Program-made: the position numbers and the translations under genes | Shown: positions 16,947-24,365 of the stretch, one piece after another | Position numbering within the stretch: the first letter of the stretch is position 1 | Layout: the number at the start of each line of letters is the position of its first letter | Notes under the pieces: model-generated | Database searches by the model: none | What the model saw: only the letters and a program-made list of their open reading frames with translations | Told to the model about the DNA's origin: nothing | From: CAYIBD01 sp964361655 | Lineage (GTDB): Bacteria > Patescibacteriota > Minisyncoccia > Sungbacterales > SURF-37 | Length of the DNA: 40,017 nucleotides | Direction of reading: 5' to 3' | Assembly (NCBI GenBank): GCA_964361655.1 | Contig: CAYIBD010000002.1 | Location: forward strand, 1-40,017

Positions 16947-19457
16947 CTACGGCACGGCCACGATGCTCCGCCCGATGTTCCCGACCGCATCGTAGGCCCG
17001 GACTTCGAATGCGCCACTGGCGAGCTGGATTTCGTCGGCCGAGAGCAGAAAGGTTATCGGCATAATCGGTTGGGGGCGCGAAGCAATGATTTCATCTTGC
17101 GATAGGAGCGTTACCTCCTTGAGGGCATAGGGGGCCTCGGCGGTGATCTCGAGTAGCACGCCACCCTGGGATGAGTGGCTTTTTTTCACGGTGAGCCGCG
17201 GGAGTTTCTCGGGCGTGTGGACGTCATCATCGGCAATCGGCGCGGCTTCCCGAGGGGCGGGGCGAAAGCCAGAGAGCGTCCTCCACCGCTGGAAGGCCGT
17301 TTCCCAATTTTCGAATTGCGGGTCCGCTGACGGATTGGCCGGAGGCGGCCCGGCGGGATCATTGCGATCGATCCAGTAAAGGGAGTCGTGGGGCTCTCCA
17401 AAAGCCACGTCTTTCCGGGTCTCCGGTGGCGTGAGGTCTGTGGCACGTTTTTGGGAGATGGTATCAATGGTGATAACCAGGTCGCCCTGCCAAATGCCTT
17501 TCAAGACGGGCTTGGCCGCTTCCGGCGGGAGCGGCGGCGCCGGGAGTTCCTCGAGCGGCAGGCGTTGGAAGGCGAACTCCATGAAGGCGTGCCAGGCCGG
17601 AGCCGCCGCCATGACACCCGACCCCTTTTGTTGCACGGGCGTGTTGTCGTTGTTTCCCGCCCAGACCCCGACGACAATCGATGGGGTGTAGCCAATGGTC
17701 CAGGCGTCACGGTAGTTCTGGGTGGTTCCGGTTTTGGCTGCGACGCGCCGGCCCTCAAAGTAGAGGGACGAGCGGGGCTGGAAAACGGGAACGCGCGCGT
17801 CGTTGTCCGAAAGGATGTCGTTGATGAGGCGCGCGATATCACCGTCAAGGACGGGGCGGGGAGCGTCACGCCGCTCCTCGAGAATCCGACCGTCAGCTGC
17901 GCTAATGGAGTGGATACCGGTAGGCGGGCTCAAGACACCATCGTTGGCAAAGGCGCCGTAGGCGCTCACCATCTCGAGGAGCCGCACCTCCGCACCCCCC
18001 AGGACGAGCGAGAGGCCGTAGCGGCTGCGGTCGGTGAGCGATGTGATGCCGAGCTCCTCTGCGGTACGGATTGAATCCTCTACACCAGCGAGGTAGAGGA
18101 GCTTCACCGAGGGGACGTTCAACGATTGTGCCAGGGCCTGGCGGACGGTAACCGGACCCCGGAAGCGTTCATCGTAGTTCTGGGGGTGGTAGCAGTCCGC
18201 CTGGCGCGCCCCGCTCGCCGGTCGCGGGGCGCCCTCGGCGGTACAGCGGGGGTTGAATTCCGTTGGCACATCGAAGAGGACCGTTTCGGGCGTGATGCCC
18301 TTACGGAAGGCCGTGGCATAGACGAATGGTTTGAACGCTGAACCGGGCTGGCGGAGGGCCGTGGCAACATTGAAGTTGCCGTCGCGCTCCACATCGAAGT
18401 AGTCCCGCGAGCCGACCATGGCGAGAATCTCTCCGGTCTTGGGGTTGACGGCCGTGAGCGCCATGTTGGTTGCCTTGATGAGCTTCTCGTTCCGTTCGGC
18501 GAACTCGCGGACGATTCGCTCTGCGGCCTCTTGGAGGGTCCAATCGAGGGTGGTGGTAACCACCAGGCCACCCTCTTGAACCTCTTCTTCTCCATAGCGT
18601 TCGCGGAGGTAGTCGCGGATGAACATGACGAAGTGCGGGGCGCGGATGTTCTTGGTCGCCGGCAGGAATTTCAAGGCCTCGCCCGTGGCCCGTCGGACGT
18701 CGTCCGAGGAGAGGTACCCGAGCTCCCCCATTCGAGCCAGGATATGGTCTTTGCGCCGGAGGAGCTCGTCCTTATGCTGGCCGTAGGGGGAGAAATAGGA
18801 AGGTGCGGCGGGAAGGGCCGCCAGGAGCGCTGATTCGGCCGTGGTGAGCTCGCGGGCGCGCTTCCCAAAAAATGTCTCGGCCGCGGCCTCGATGCCGTAG
18901 GCGTTTTGCCCGTAGGGGATTTGGTTCAGGTAGAGGTCGAGGATGCGCTCTTTCTCGAGCTTGGCTTCGAGCACGATCGCGAGGAGGGCTTCACGGAGTT
19001 TCCGACGGAAGGTCCGCTCGTGGCCGAGGAGCGAATTTTTCACGAGCTGCTGCGTGATCGTGGATCCGCCCTGGCGAAGGTCGCGGGCCGCAATGTCCTT
19101 GAGGAGCGCCCGCACTATCCCCCGAAGGTCAATACCGGGGTGCTGGTAGAAGTTCGCATCCTCAATGGCGATCGTTGCATTCTTTACCGCGTCAGGAATT
19201 TCCGTAAAGGGGATGACGGTGCGCCGTTCCTCGCCGTGGATTTCATAGAGGAGGACGGCGCCGCTGCGGTCGTAGATTTTCGTTGACTGCACGATGCGCC
19301 GCGAAAAGAGCTCCTCGGGCGCGGGGAGGGTGCGGAGAACGAGTAGCGTTGCTGCGCCAGCGGCGGCTACGCCGAGGGCGAGTGCTACAACGAGGAGCCG
19401 GATCAACCAGCGCCGCGCCCCTGAAGCTCCGCGTTGACGGTTGCGAAGGCGTCGCAT
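16947..19457 (-). CDS. Bifunctional penicillin-binding protein 1A
   Basis: 836 residues from MRRLRNRQRG. A basic N-terminus and one membrane anchor (~17-42) are followed by a GT51 glycosyltransferase domain with EDANFYQHPGID (E99 catalytic) and GGSTITQQLVKN (130-141). The transpeptidase domain has SAFK at 373-376, SLN at 445-447 and KTGTT at 575-579, so all three catalytic motifs are intact. A Pro-rich linker and a beta-rich C-terminal domain (~740-836) follow, ending in an Ig-like strand pattern. It polymerises and cross-links peptidoglycan. It is divergent from tyrS, with only 70 bases between the starts. Confidence 0.95.
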   Translation of the reverse strand: MRRLRNRQRGASGARRWLIRLLVVALALGVAAAGAATLLVLRTLPAPEELFSRRIVQSTKIYDRSGAVLLYEIHGEERRTVIPFTEIPDAVKNATIAIEDANFYQHPGIDLRGIVRALLKDIAARDLRQGGSTITQQLVKNSLLGHERTFRRKLREALLAIVLEAKLEKERILDLYLNQIPYGQNAYGIEAAAETFFGKRARELTTAESALLAALPAAPSYFSPYGQHKDELLRRKDHILARMGELGYLSSDDVRRATGEALKFLPATKNIRAPHFVMFIRDYLRERYGEEEVQEGGLVVTTTLDWTLQEAAERIVREFAERNEKLIKATNMALTAVNPKTGEILAMVGSRDYFDVERDGNFNVATALRQPGSAFKPFVYATAFRKGITPETVLFDVPTEFNPRCTAEGAPRPASGARQADCYHPQNYDERFRGPVTVRQALAQSLNVPSVKLLYLAGVEDSIRTAEELGITSLTDRSRYGLSLVLGGAEVRLLEMVSAYGAFANDGVLSPPTGIHSISAADGRILEERRDAPRPVLDGDIARLINDILSDNDARVPVFQPRSSLYFEGRRVAAKTGTTQNYRDAWTIGYTPSIVVGVWAGNNDNTPVQQKGSGVMAAAPAWHAFMEFAFQRLPLEELPAPPLPPEAAKPVLKGIWQGDLVITIDTISQKRATDLTPPETRKDVAFGEPHDSLYWIDRNDPAGPPPANPSADPQFENWETAFQRWRTLSGFRPAPREAAPIADDDVHTPEKLPRLTVKKSHSSQGGVLLEITAEAPYALKEVTLLSQDEIIASRPQPIMPITFLLSADEIQLASGAFEVRAYDAVGNIGRSIVAVP

Positions 19458-19467
19458 TGCGTACGGC

Positions 19468-19473
19468 AGTATA
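19468..19473 (-). promoter_or_regulatory. -10 element of pbp1A promoter
   Basis: TATACT on the minus strand, ending 10 bases before the pbp1A ATG, implies a nearly leaderless mRNA. A weak TTCCAA lies 17 bases upstream of it. Confidence 0.4.
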
Positions 19474-19490
19474 GCACGGGTCTCGCGGAG

Positions 19491-19519
19491 TTGGAACACG
19501 ACTGGCTTTGTGGTATCGT
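19491..19519 (+). promoter_or_regulatory. tyrS promoter
   Basis: TTGGAA (19491-19496), 17-base spacer, TATCGT (19514-19519). The tyrS ATG begins nine bases after the -10, so the transcript would be leaderless or nearly so. No Shine-Dalgarno is present, which agrees. Confidence 0.5.
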
Positions 19520-19527
19520 CTCACCGT

Positions 19528-20724
19528 ATGCCGCCGCGCCGCCATGATTTTTTCACGTTTCTCGCCTCACGGAGTGCTGAGGTCATCGACCCATCGAGTT
19601 TGAAGCGGAAGCTTGTAACACGGCGAAAGCTCCGCGTCAAGCTCGGTATTGATCCGACGGCGCCGGATTTACACCTCGGTCATCTGGTTCCCCTCCGCAT
19701 GCTCCGCGCCTTTCAGGATGCCGGGCATCAGGCGGTGCTCATCATCGGCGATTTTACGGGCCAAATCGGTGATCCGTCGGAGCAAAGCTCCGCACGCCGT
19801 CAGCTGAGTGCCGCGGCGGTTAAGGCCAACGAGCGGACGTACTTGGGTCAGGCCGGCCGGATTTTGAATCTCAAGCGGACCGAGGTGCGCCACAACAGCC
19901 AGTGGTTCGGGCGGATGCGCCTGTCGGAGTTCCTCGGTCTCCTGGCGCGGTTCTCTCTCAAGAGCGCTTCGGAGCGAGCCGACTTCCAGAAGCGAATCCG
20001 TACCGGACGGGACGTACGCCTCCACGAAGCAACCTACCACGTCCTCCAGGCCTACGATTCGGTTGCTGTTCGGGCTGATGTGGAGATCGGATCGCTCGAT
20101 CAAAAGCTGAATATTCTTGCTGGGCGAGAGCTGCAGGCCAAGCTCGGCCAGGCGCCGCAAAGTGTTGTCCTGGTGCCCTACCTCATTGGGCTTGACGGGA
20201 AGGCAAAAATGGCAAAGTCCGTGGGTAATACCATCAACCTCCGCGACTCGGCCAAAGACATGTTCGGCAAGGTGATGTCAATCCCCGACGCACTCATTAT
20301 CAACTACGCTGAACTCGCGGCGTGGCTCCCATCCGGAGAGGTCCGCGGCATCACCCGCCGCCTTGAGCGCGGCGAGAACCCCCGCGATCTCAAGCTCGAA
20401 GTCGCGACCGCAGTCACGGCACTCTACCATGGGCACAAAGCCGCGCGACGGGTAGGAGATGAATTTTTACGGACGTTCGGGCGGAGCGCGTTTCCGGCTC
20501 GAGCGCCGCTCCGCCGGGTGGCCTCTGGGCTCCGGCCGGTTGATTTTGTCATGGCGCTCAAGGGAACCTCTTCTCACGGCGAGGCCCGCCGCCTGATCGC
20601 CGGGGGTGCGGTCGAGGTTGATGGCCGTAGGCTCACCCTCCGCGAGCCAGGCGTCACCCTCCGGCCGGGCAGTCGGGTTCGCGTCGGTAAAAAGCAGTTC
20701 TATCGGATTCGCCAGGAAAGATAA
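19528..20724 (+). CDS. tyrS: Tyrosyl-tRNA synthetase
   Basis: 398 residues from ATG at 19528; the longer frame upstream overlaps the promoter and pbp1A. The class I signatures are HLGH at 49-52 (HIGH motif) and KMAKS at ~227-231 (KMSKS motif). YHVLQAYDSV and GSLDQKLNILAGRELQ line the tyrosine and tRNA site, as in the TyrZ-type enzymes. A C-terminal S4 domain (GEARRLIAGGAVEVDGRRL) binds tRNA. It charges tRNA-Tyr. The gene stop lies inside the left arm of the terminator palindrome. Confidence 0.95.
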   Translation: MPPRRHDFFTFLASRSAEVIDPSSLKRKLVTRRKLRVKLGIDPTAPDLHLGHLVPLRMLRAFQDAGHQAVLIIGDFTGQIGDPSEQSSARRQLSAAAVKANERTYLGQAGRILNLKRTEVRHNSQWFGRMRLSEFLGLLARFSLKSASERADFQKRIRTGRDVRLHEATYHVLQAYDSVAVRADVEIGSLDQKLNILAGRELQAKLGQAPQSVVLVPYLIGLDGKAKMAKSVGNTINLRDSAKDMFGKVMSIPDALIINYAELAAWLPSGEVRGITRRLERGENPRDLKLEVATAVTALYHGHKAARRVGDEFLRTFGRSAFPARAPLRRVASGLRPVDFVMALKGTSSHGEARRLIAGGAVEVDGRRLTLREPGVTLRPGSRVRVGKKQFYRIRQER

Positions 20725-20762
20725 CAAAAACCCCGGCGTTTAAACGCCGGGGTTTTTGTTAT
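20721..20762. terminator. Perfect 42-base palindromic bidirectional terminator
   Basis: A perfect inverted repeat centred on GTTTAAAC, with a CCCCGGCG/CGCCGGGG core flanked by A5 and T5 tracts, works on both strands. It ends tyrS on the plus strand (its stop codon is inside the left arm) and the ruvB-ruvC operon on the minus strand (last stop at 20759-20761 is inside the right arm). Confidence 0.92.
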
Positions 20763-20944
20763 ACTTCATCGGGTTCGCCCATCTCGAGGTCTTCGTCGTC
20801 CGTTTCGCTCGAGAGCTCCTCGCTCTCCTCGCTTTCGCTGGTTTCCTCGTCGTCCTGCGCGCGCGGCACGGACATACTTCCGAACTGTATCATGGCCGGA
20901 TGAAAGAACATTACCAGATAGTCATCGACCTTTGTTCCGAGCAT
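20759..20944 (-). CDS. Small acidic protein at the end of the ruvC operon
   Basis: Up to 61 residues from ATG at 20944; internal ATGs at 20911 and further in are alternatives. The N-terminal part reads KVDDYLVMFFHPAMIQFGSM. The C-terminal ~35 residues are almost entirely Glu, Asp and Ser, giving a very acidic tail. It overlaps the ruvC end by about 23 bases in another frame and its stop lies in the terminator palindrome. It could be a real small gene or chance; the strongly biased tail and operon placement favour real. Function unknown. Confidence 0.5.
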   Translation of the reverse strand: MLGTKVDDYLVMFFHPAMIQFGSMSVPRAQDDEETSESEESEELSSETDDEDLEMGEPDEV

Positions 20945-21431
20945 GTGAGCCGGCCCCCGGCTGGCCGTGGACGTAGGCGGCCGTGAGCGCAAGCGCAATA
21001 GCGTCAACCGCATCATCACCGTACGGAATTGCCGTATCGCGGAGGATGGTATGGATCATCCGTCGCATCTGCGATTTATCCGCCCGACCGTAGCCGGTGA
21101 CCGCCAGCTTCACTTCCAGCGGCGCATACTCCCCGATGCTACGGACGAGACGGTGAGCTGTCAAGAGGATGACACCCCGGGCTTCGGCCACCGCCATGGC
21201 GGTTTTAACGTTCTTCCCAAAGAAGAGCCGTTCGAGCGCAAGCATATCCGGCCGATCGCGGCGCAGGCGGCCGCGGAGGAGGCGGGAGAGCTCGGTGAGG
21301 CGCGCGGCCGTCCCGAGGCCGGAAGACGTGACAATGGTTTCCGCCCGCCGGAGCCGGGGTGTCCGGTGGCTGACCTCGATCAGGGCATAGCCAATCCGGT
21401 GGGTGCCGGGATCGATGCCAGCGATTCTCAT
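20922..21431 (-). CDS. ruvC: Holliday junction resolvase RuvC
   Basis: 169 residues from MRIAGIDPGTHRIGYALIEV. The ATG overlaps the yebC stop (ATGA), which fixes the start. The RNase H-like catalytic acids are visible: D7 in GIDPG, E67 in LALERLFFGKN, and D140/D143 in GDDAVDAIA. RuvC cuts Holliday junctions moved by RuvAB. It sits two genes downstream of yebC's membrane neighbours and shares a transcript with ruvB. ruvA is elsewhere (36063). Confidence 0.95.
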   Translation of the reverse strand: MRIAGIDPGTHRIGYALIEVSHRTPRLRRAETIVTSSGLGTAARLTELSRLLRGRLRRDRPDMLALERLFFGKNVKTAMAVAEARGVILLTAHRLVRSIGEYAPLEVKLAVTGYGRADKSQMRRMIHTILRDTAIPYGDDAVDAIALALTAAYVHGQPGAGSHARNKGR

Positions 21432-22156
21432 ACCCGTTCTTCGGCGAGGTTTGTCCACACGTCAATGACGTCTGGGTGTTCTCCGAGCGCTGCGGTGAGC
21501 GAGTCAGCATCTTGGCGCTCAGCGAGGCCGAGGGCAATGGGGTTTTTAGGGATGAGGACGAGCGATGAGGCGAGGGGTGTCAAGCCGCGGCCGTTCGCTG
21601 ATTGCAGGAAGGCATCTTGGCGCTCCGGTATGACGAGCGCTCGGATGCGATCCTCGAGGAGCCCGGTGTCTTCAGCGCCGGCGTCGATGAGCGCGAGTTC
21701 AGCGTCTTCAGGATCAGCGGCGGGGCGGACGAAGTCAACGGCGATGCGCCGTTCAAACATCCATCCCACACTCCCGGCCTCGGCCATACGGCCGCCACCG
21801 TCGGCGAGGATGCGTTTCAGTTCGCCCGTCGTTCGGTTGGGATTGTCGGAGAGGGCTGACATCAGGATGGCAATGCCGCCGGGGCCATAGGCCTCGTACT
21901 CGAGCGGGCGGAGGTTTTCGCCCTCAGCGCCGCCTCCGCCGCGCGCAATCGCCCGTTCGATGTTTTCTTTGGGCAGGCCGGCATCGCGGGCCTGCTCAAT
22001 TGCGCTCCTGAGCTTGGGGTTCGCCCGCGGGTCCGCCCCGCCCTCGCGGCTCGCCACCGCAATTACCCGTGCGAGTTTTGAGAAAAGAGCCCCGCGCTTC
22101 GCGTCTGATCCGGCTTTCTTGTGGCGGATTTGTGCCCAGCGGGAGTGGCCGGCCAT
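21428..22156 (-). CDS. yebC: YebC/TACO1 family protein
   Basis: 242 residues beginning MAGHSRWAQIRHKKAGSDAKRG, the invariant YebC N-terminus, followed by AIEQARDAGLPKENIERAI and EAYGPGGIAILMSALSDNPNRT. YebC proteins act in translation, relieving ribosome stalls at proline stretches, and have also been called transcription regulators. Full length. Its stop overlaps the ruvC start, the usual yebC-ruvC order. The polyproline proteins in this window (2821 and 7904 genes) would be plausible clients, which is inference. Confidence 0.96.
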   Translation of the reverse strand: MAGHSRWAQIRHKKAGSDAKRGALFSKLARVIAVASREGGADPRANPKLRSAIEQARDAGLPKENIERAIARGGGGAEGENLRPLEYEAYGPGGIAILMSALSDNPNRTTGELKRILADGGGRMAEAGSVGWMFERRIAVDFVRPAADPEDAELALIDAGAEDTGLLEDRIRALVIPERQDAFLQSANGRGLTPLASSLVLIPKNPIALGLAERQDADSLTAALGEHPDVIDVWTNLAEERV

Positions 22157-22165
22157 AGTGACTGG

Positions 22166-22678
22166 CTAGAGGTTCTTGCCGCCGGCGCGGCGGGAGTATT
22201 GGAGGATGAGCTCCTTGGCCTCATAGCAGTCGGGAACCTCAACGATGGTGAAGTCGCTCTCGCCGGCGGTTTGAATTTTCAAGTTTCCGAAATGCAGCAC
22301 CGTGGCGATGAACCCCGGGATTTCAATGGAGATATTCTGGATGCGTTCGAGGGGGATCTCGGAGATGTCGCGGCGGAAGAGACCGTGCTGGTCAATGTCG
22401 ATCAGGCGTTGGTCGGTGATAATCCAGGTGTCGAGGTAGTAGATGGACCAGGTGAGAAGCATGGCCGTGAGCACCGCCATGAGGTAGAGGGCCAGGAGGA
22501 AGAAGGCGACGGCGTGCACCTCCTCCGTGATGGCGAAGGGGAGGTAGTACGGCGTTACGAGGAGGGCCAGCGGCGGCCCGACGAAGAGGAGCGCGAAGAT
22601 CACGAGCGCCCCGAGGAATGAAAACCAGTGGCGGCGGATGACGAGGAGGACGCGTTCGTTCGTACCGAGCTGGATCAT
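22166..22678 (-). CDS. PH-domain (bPH2-like) membrane protein
   Basis: 170 residues. Two membrane segments (about 21-43 and 58-82) are followed by a DTWIITDQRLIDIDQHGLFRRDISEIPLERIQNISIE strand pattern, typical of bacterial PH (YdbS/YdbT-like) domains. The domain end carries FGNLKIQTAGES. Its ATG overlaps the previous stop (ATGA). Role unknown; membrane-associated. Confidence 0.8.
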   Translation of the reverse strand: MIQLGTNERVLLVIRRHWFSFLGALVIFALLFVGPPLALLVTPYYLPFAITEEVHAVAFFLLALYLMAVLTAMLLTWSIYYLDTWIITDQRLIDIDQHGLFRRDISEIPLERIQNISIEIPGFIATVLHFGNLKIQTAGESDFTIVEVPDCYEAKELILQYSRRAGGKNL

Positions 22679-22896
22679 GTACTGATGCGAAACGTTTCAG
22701 GAACGCGGAGGAGCCAGTAGATCGCCATACCGAGGAGGATTACCGAGAGCGTGAGGTAGGTGGCCACGACGGTCCTGGCCACGGTCCATCCCGGCAGGGT
22801 GTATTTGCGGAGGTGGTAGATGATGGCAGCGACAATGAACGCCTCGACCGCGAGGCCGATGACGAGGAGGGAGATAAGAGCGGTGAAAGGCGTCAT
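22675..22896 (-). CDS. Small two-TM membrane protein
   Basis: 73 residues with two membrane helices (about 5-27 and 42-64) joined by a basic loop. Its stop overlaps the PH-domain gene start (ATGA) and it begins 12 bases after ruvB. I do not recognise a family. Coupling suggests it functions with the PH-domain protein. Confidence 0.7.
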   Translation of the reverse strand: MTPFTALISLLVIGLAVEAFIVAAIIYHLRKYTLPGWTVARTVVATYLTLSVILLGMAIYWLLRVPETFRIST

Positions 22897-22908
22897 GACG
22901 CTGGGATA

Positions 22909-23916
22909 TTACGTGAGGAGCCGCGGCTGCTCGGGGAACTCCAGGCCGAGGTGTTGCCAGGCCAGGCGCGTTGCCACCCGTCCCCGAGCGGTGCGTTCGA
23001 TCAGGCCGAGCTGCATGAGGAAGGGTTCGTAGACCTCCTCAATGGTATCTTCCTCTTCGGCGGTGGCCGCGGCAATGGCGGTAAGGCCGACCGGCCCGCC
23101 TTGGAACTTTTGAATGATGGTCTCGAGGATGCGTCGGTCAGTCGGCTCGAGGCCGAGGTGGTCAACCTCGAGCCGCGCCAGGGCGGCGTGGGCCGCGGCG
23201 GCCGTGACGCGGCCGCTGCCGTGGACGTCGGCGTAGTCGCGCACACGCTTTAAGAGGCGGTTTGCAATCCGGGGGGTGGAGCGCGACGAGGCGGCGATCG
23301 CGGTGATGGCTTCGGGGTCGGCGTGAACGTTGAGGATCCGGCAGGAGCGCTCCAGGATGCGTTCAATATCCCGCGGAGCGTAGAAGTCGAGCCGAAAGGT
23401 GACGCCGAAGCGCGAGCGGAGGGGCCCGGAGAGCATGCCAATCCGCGTCGTCGCCGCAATGATGGTGAAGGGCGGGAGTTCGAGCTGGATGGTTCGTGCC
23501 GAGGGGCCTTTCCCGATGATGATGTCAAGCGTCCTCGATTCCATCGCCGGGTAGAGAACCTCTTCGATGAGCTTATTCATGCGGTGGGCCTCGTCAATGA
23601 AGAGGATATCGCCCGGCATGAGGTTGGTCAGGATGGAGGCCAGATCGCCGACCCGTTCGATAGCCGGTCCGGAGGTCACGCGGATCGAAGTGCTCACCTC
23701 GCGGGCGATCAGGTGCGCGAGGGAAGTTTTCCCGAGTCCCGGCGGACCGTAGATGAGAACGTGCTCGATCGCTTCGTTTCGTTTCTTGGCCGCCGTGATG
23801 AGGATTTTCAAGTTATCTTTCACGGATTCTTGCCCAATGAAATCGTCCCACCGCTGGGGTCGGAGGGTTTGATCCAGGACAACGTCGTCAGGTTTTTGTT
23901 TTGGCTCGGCCGGCAT
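22909..23916 (-). CDS. ruvB: Holliday junction branch migration helicase RuvB
   Basis: 335 residues from MPAEPKQKPDDVVLDQTLRPQRWDDFIGQE. Walker A GPPGLGKTS lies at 57-65 and Walker B FIDEAH at 107-111. The C-terminal winged helix contains the usual IEEVYEPFLMQLGLIERTARGRVAT. It pumps Holliday junctions as hexamers with RuvA. An upstream GTG at 23934 would add six residues. It heads the minus-strand operon that ends at 20759. Confidence 0.97.
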   Translation of the reverse strand: MPAEPKQKPDDVVLDQTLRPQRWDDFIGQESVKDNLKILITAAKKRNEAIEHVLIYGPPGLGKTSLAHLIAREVSTSIRVTSGPAIERVGDLASILTNLMPGDILFIDEAHRMNKLIEEVLYPAMESRTLDIIIGKGPSARTIQLELPPFTIIAATTRIGMLSGPLRSRFGVTFRLDFYAPRDIERILERSCRILNVHADPEAITAIAASSRSTPRIANRLLKRVRDYADVHGSGRVTAAAAHAALARLEVDHLGLEPTDRRILETIIQKFQGGPVGLTAIAAATAEEEDTIEEVYEPFLMQLGLIERTARGRVATRLAWQHLGLEFPEQPRLLT

Positions 23917-23941
23917 CAGTGAGCGGCGCCACACCCGCCCA

Positions 23942-23970
23942 TTGACAGGTGGGCATGGTTTTGATATAAT
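23942..23970 (+). promoter_or_regulatory. Consensus sigma-70-type promoter of an orphan RNA
   Basis: TTGACA (23942-23947), 17-base spacer, TATAAT (23965-23970): a perfect match to both hexamers and spacing. It points into a gene-free stretch, not into any coding sequence. Its expected start is near 23977. Confidence 0.85.
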
Positions 23971-23976
23971 TCTTGG

Positions 23977-24297
23977 CAGGAGCGTGAGGAGGGCGGGTAG
24001 CCCTTTTTCGTATTCTCGCCGTCGCCTCCTCGGGCTGTGGGCAATTCAGGTTGGCGGGCTCGCCTTCCTGAATGGGGGTTTTTATATGTTCGGCGTCCCG
24101 GTTCCCGCCTTGTCGCGGATCGGACTCGGACGCTCGGCTTCAAAACCCTGACCTCCGCGTTCCCAAACCGGAGTATTGCCCACAGCCCGAGGTGGTGATC
24201 GCTCGACCCCCGGCATTTTTCTCCACGCCTCTATTCTTGAGAAAATCGCTTCGCGATCGTGCACGGGCGGCTCTTTTTCATCACAGGCCCGTGTTTT
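23977..24297 (+). ncRNA. Candidate structured non-coding RNA, ~320 nt, family unknown
   Basis: No convincing gene exists between ruvB and pilB (449 bases). After the consensus promoter, bases 24022-24045 and 24175-24198 pair over 23 bp with one mismatch, including an uninterrupted 18-bp helix. It encloses a four-way junction. Arm A, 24046-24071, pairs TCAGG/CCTGA and GGCG/CGCC with a symmetric TT/TT loop. Arm B, 24076-24148, pairs GGGTTTT/AAAACCC, GCGTCC/GGACGC and CCGC/GCGG. Arm C, 24153-24173, pairs CTCCG/CGGAG. Outside, 23982-23991 can pair with 24221-24228 as a closing stem. A small ATCGC/GCGAT hairpin (24245-24257) precedes a terminator. I see no tmRNA, RNase P or SRP hallmarks. Confidence 0.65.
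24262..24297 (+). terminator. Intrinsic terminator of the orphan RNA
   Basis: CACGGGC (24262-24268) pairs with GCCCGTG (24287-24293), followed by TTTT and an A/T-rich stretch. It closes the transcript that begins near 23977. Confidence 0.75.
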
Positions 24298-24319
24298 AAA
24301 TTTCGATCATTGGGGTCTA

Positions 24320-24350
24320 TTTAGGGTTTAGAAATTAGGATTTAGGGCTT
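24320..24350. repeat. AT-rich short repeat near pilB end
   Basis: A TTTAGGG...TAGAAATTAGGATTTAGGG tract, unlike its GC-rich surroundings. It shares TAGAAATT and AAATTAGG words with the insert in the FemAB-like gene (36758-36790). Confidence 0.45.
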
Positions 24351-24365
24351 CACCACGCCGGAAGT

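Noticed and set aside
23942..24151. 69-residue open frame in the ruvB-pilB spacer
   Set aside because: Its ATG overlaps the promoter, the codons show no family resemblance, and the sequence is better explained by RNA structure.
23977..24297. tmRNA, RNase P RNA or SRP RNA
   Set aside because: No tRNA-like ends or GGTTCGA, no RNase P conserved blocks, and no SRP GNAR-loop/AGCAG signature were found; 6S-like RNA remains open but unproven.
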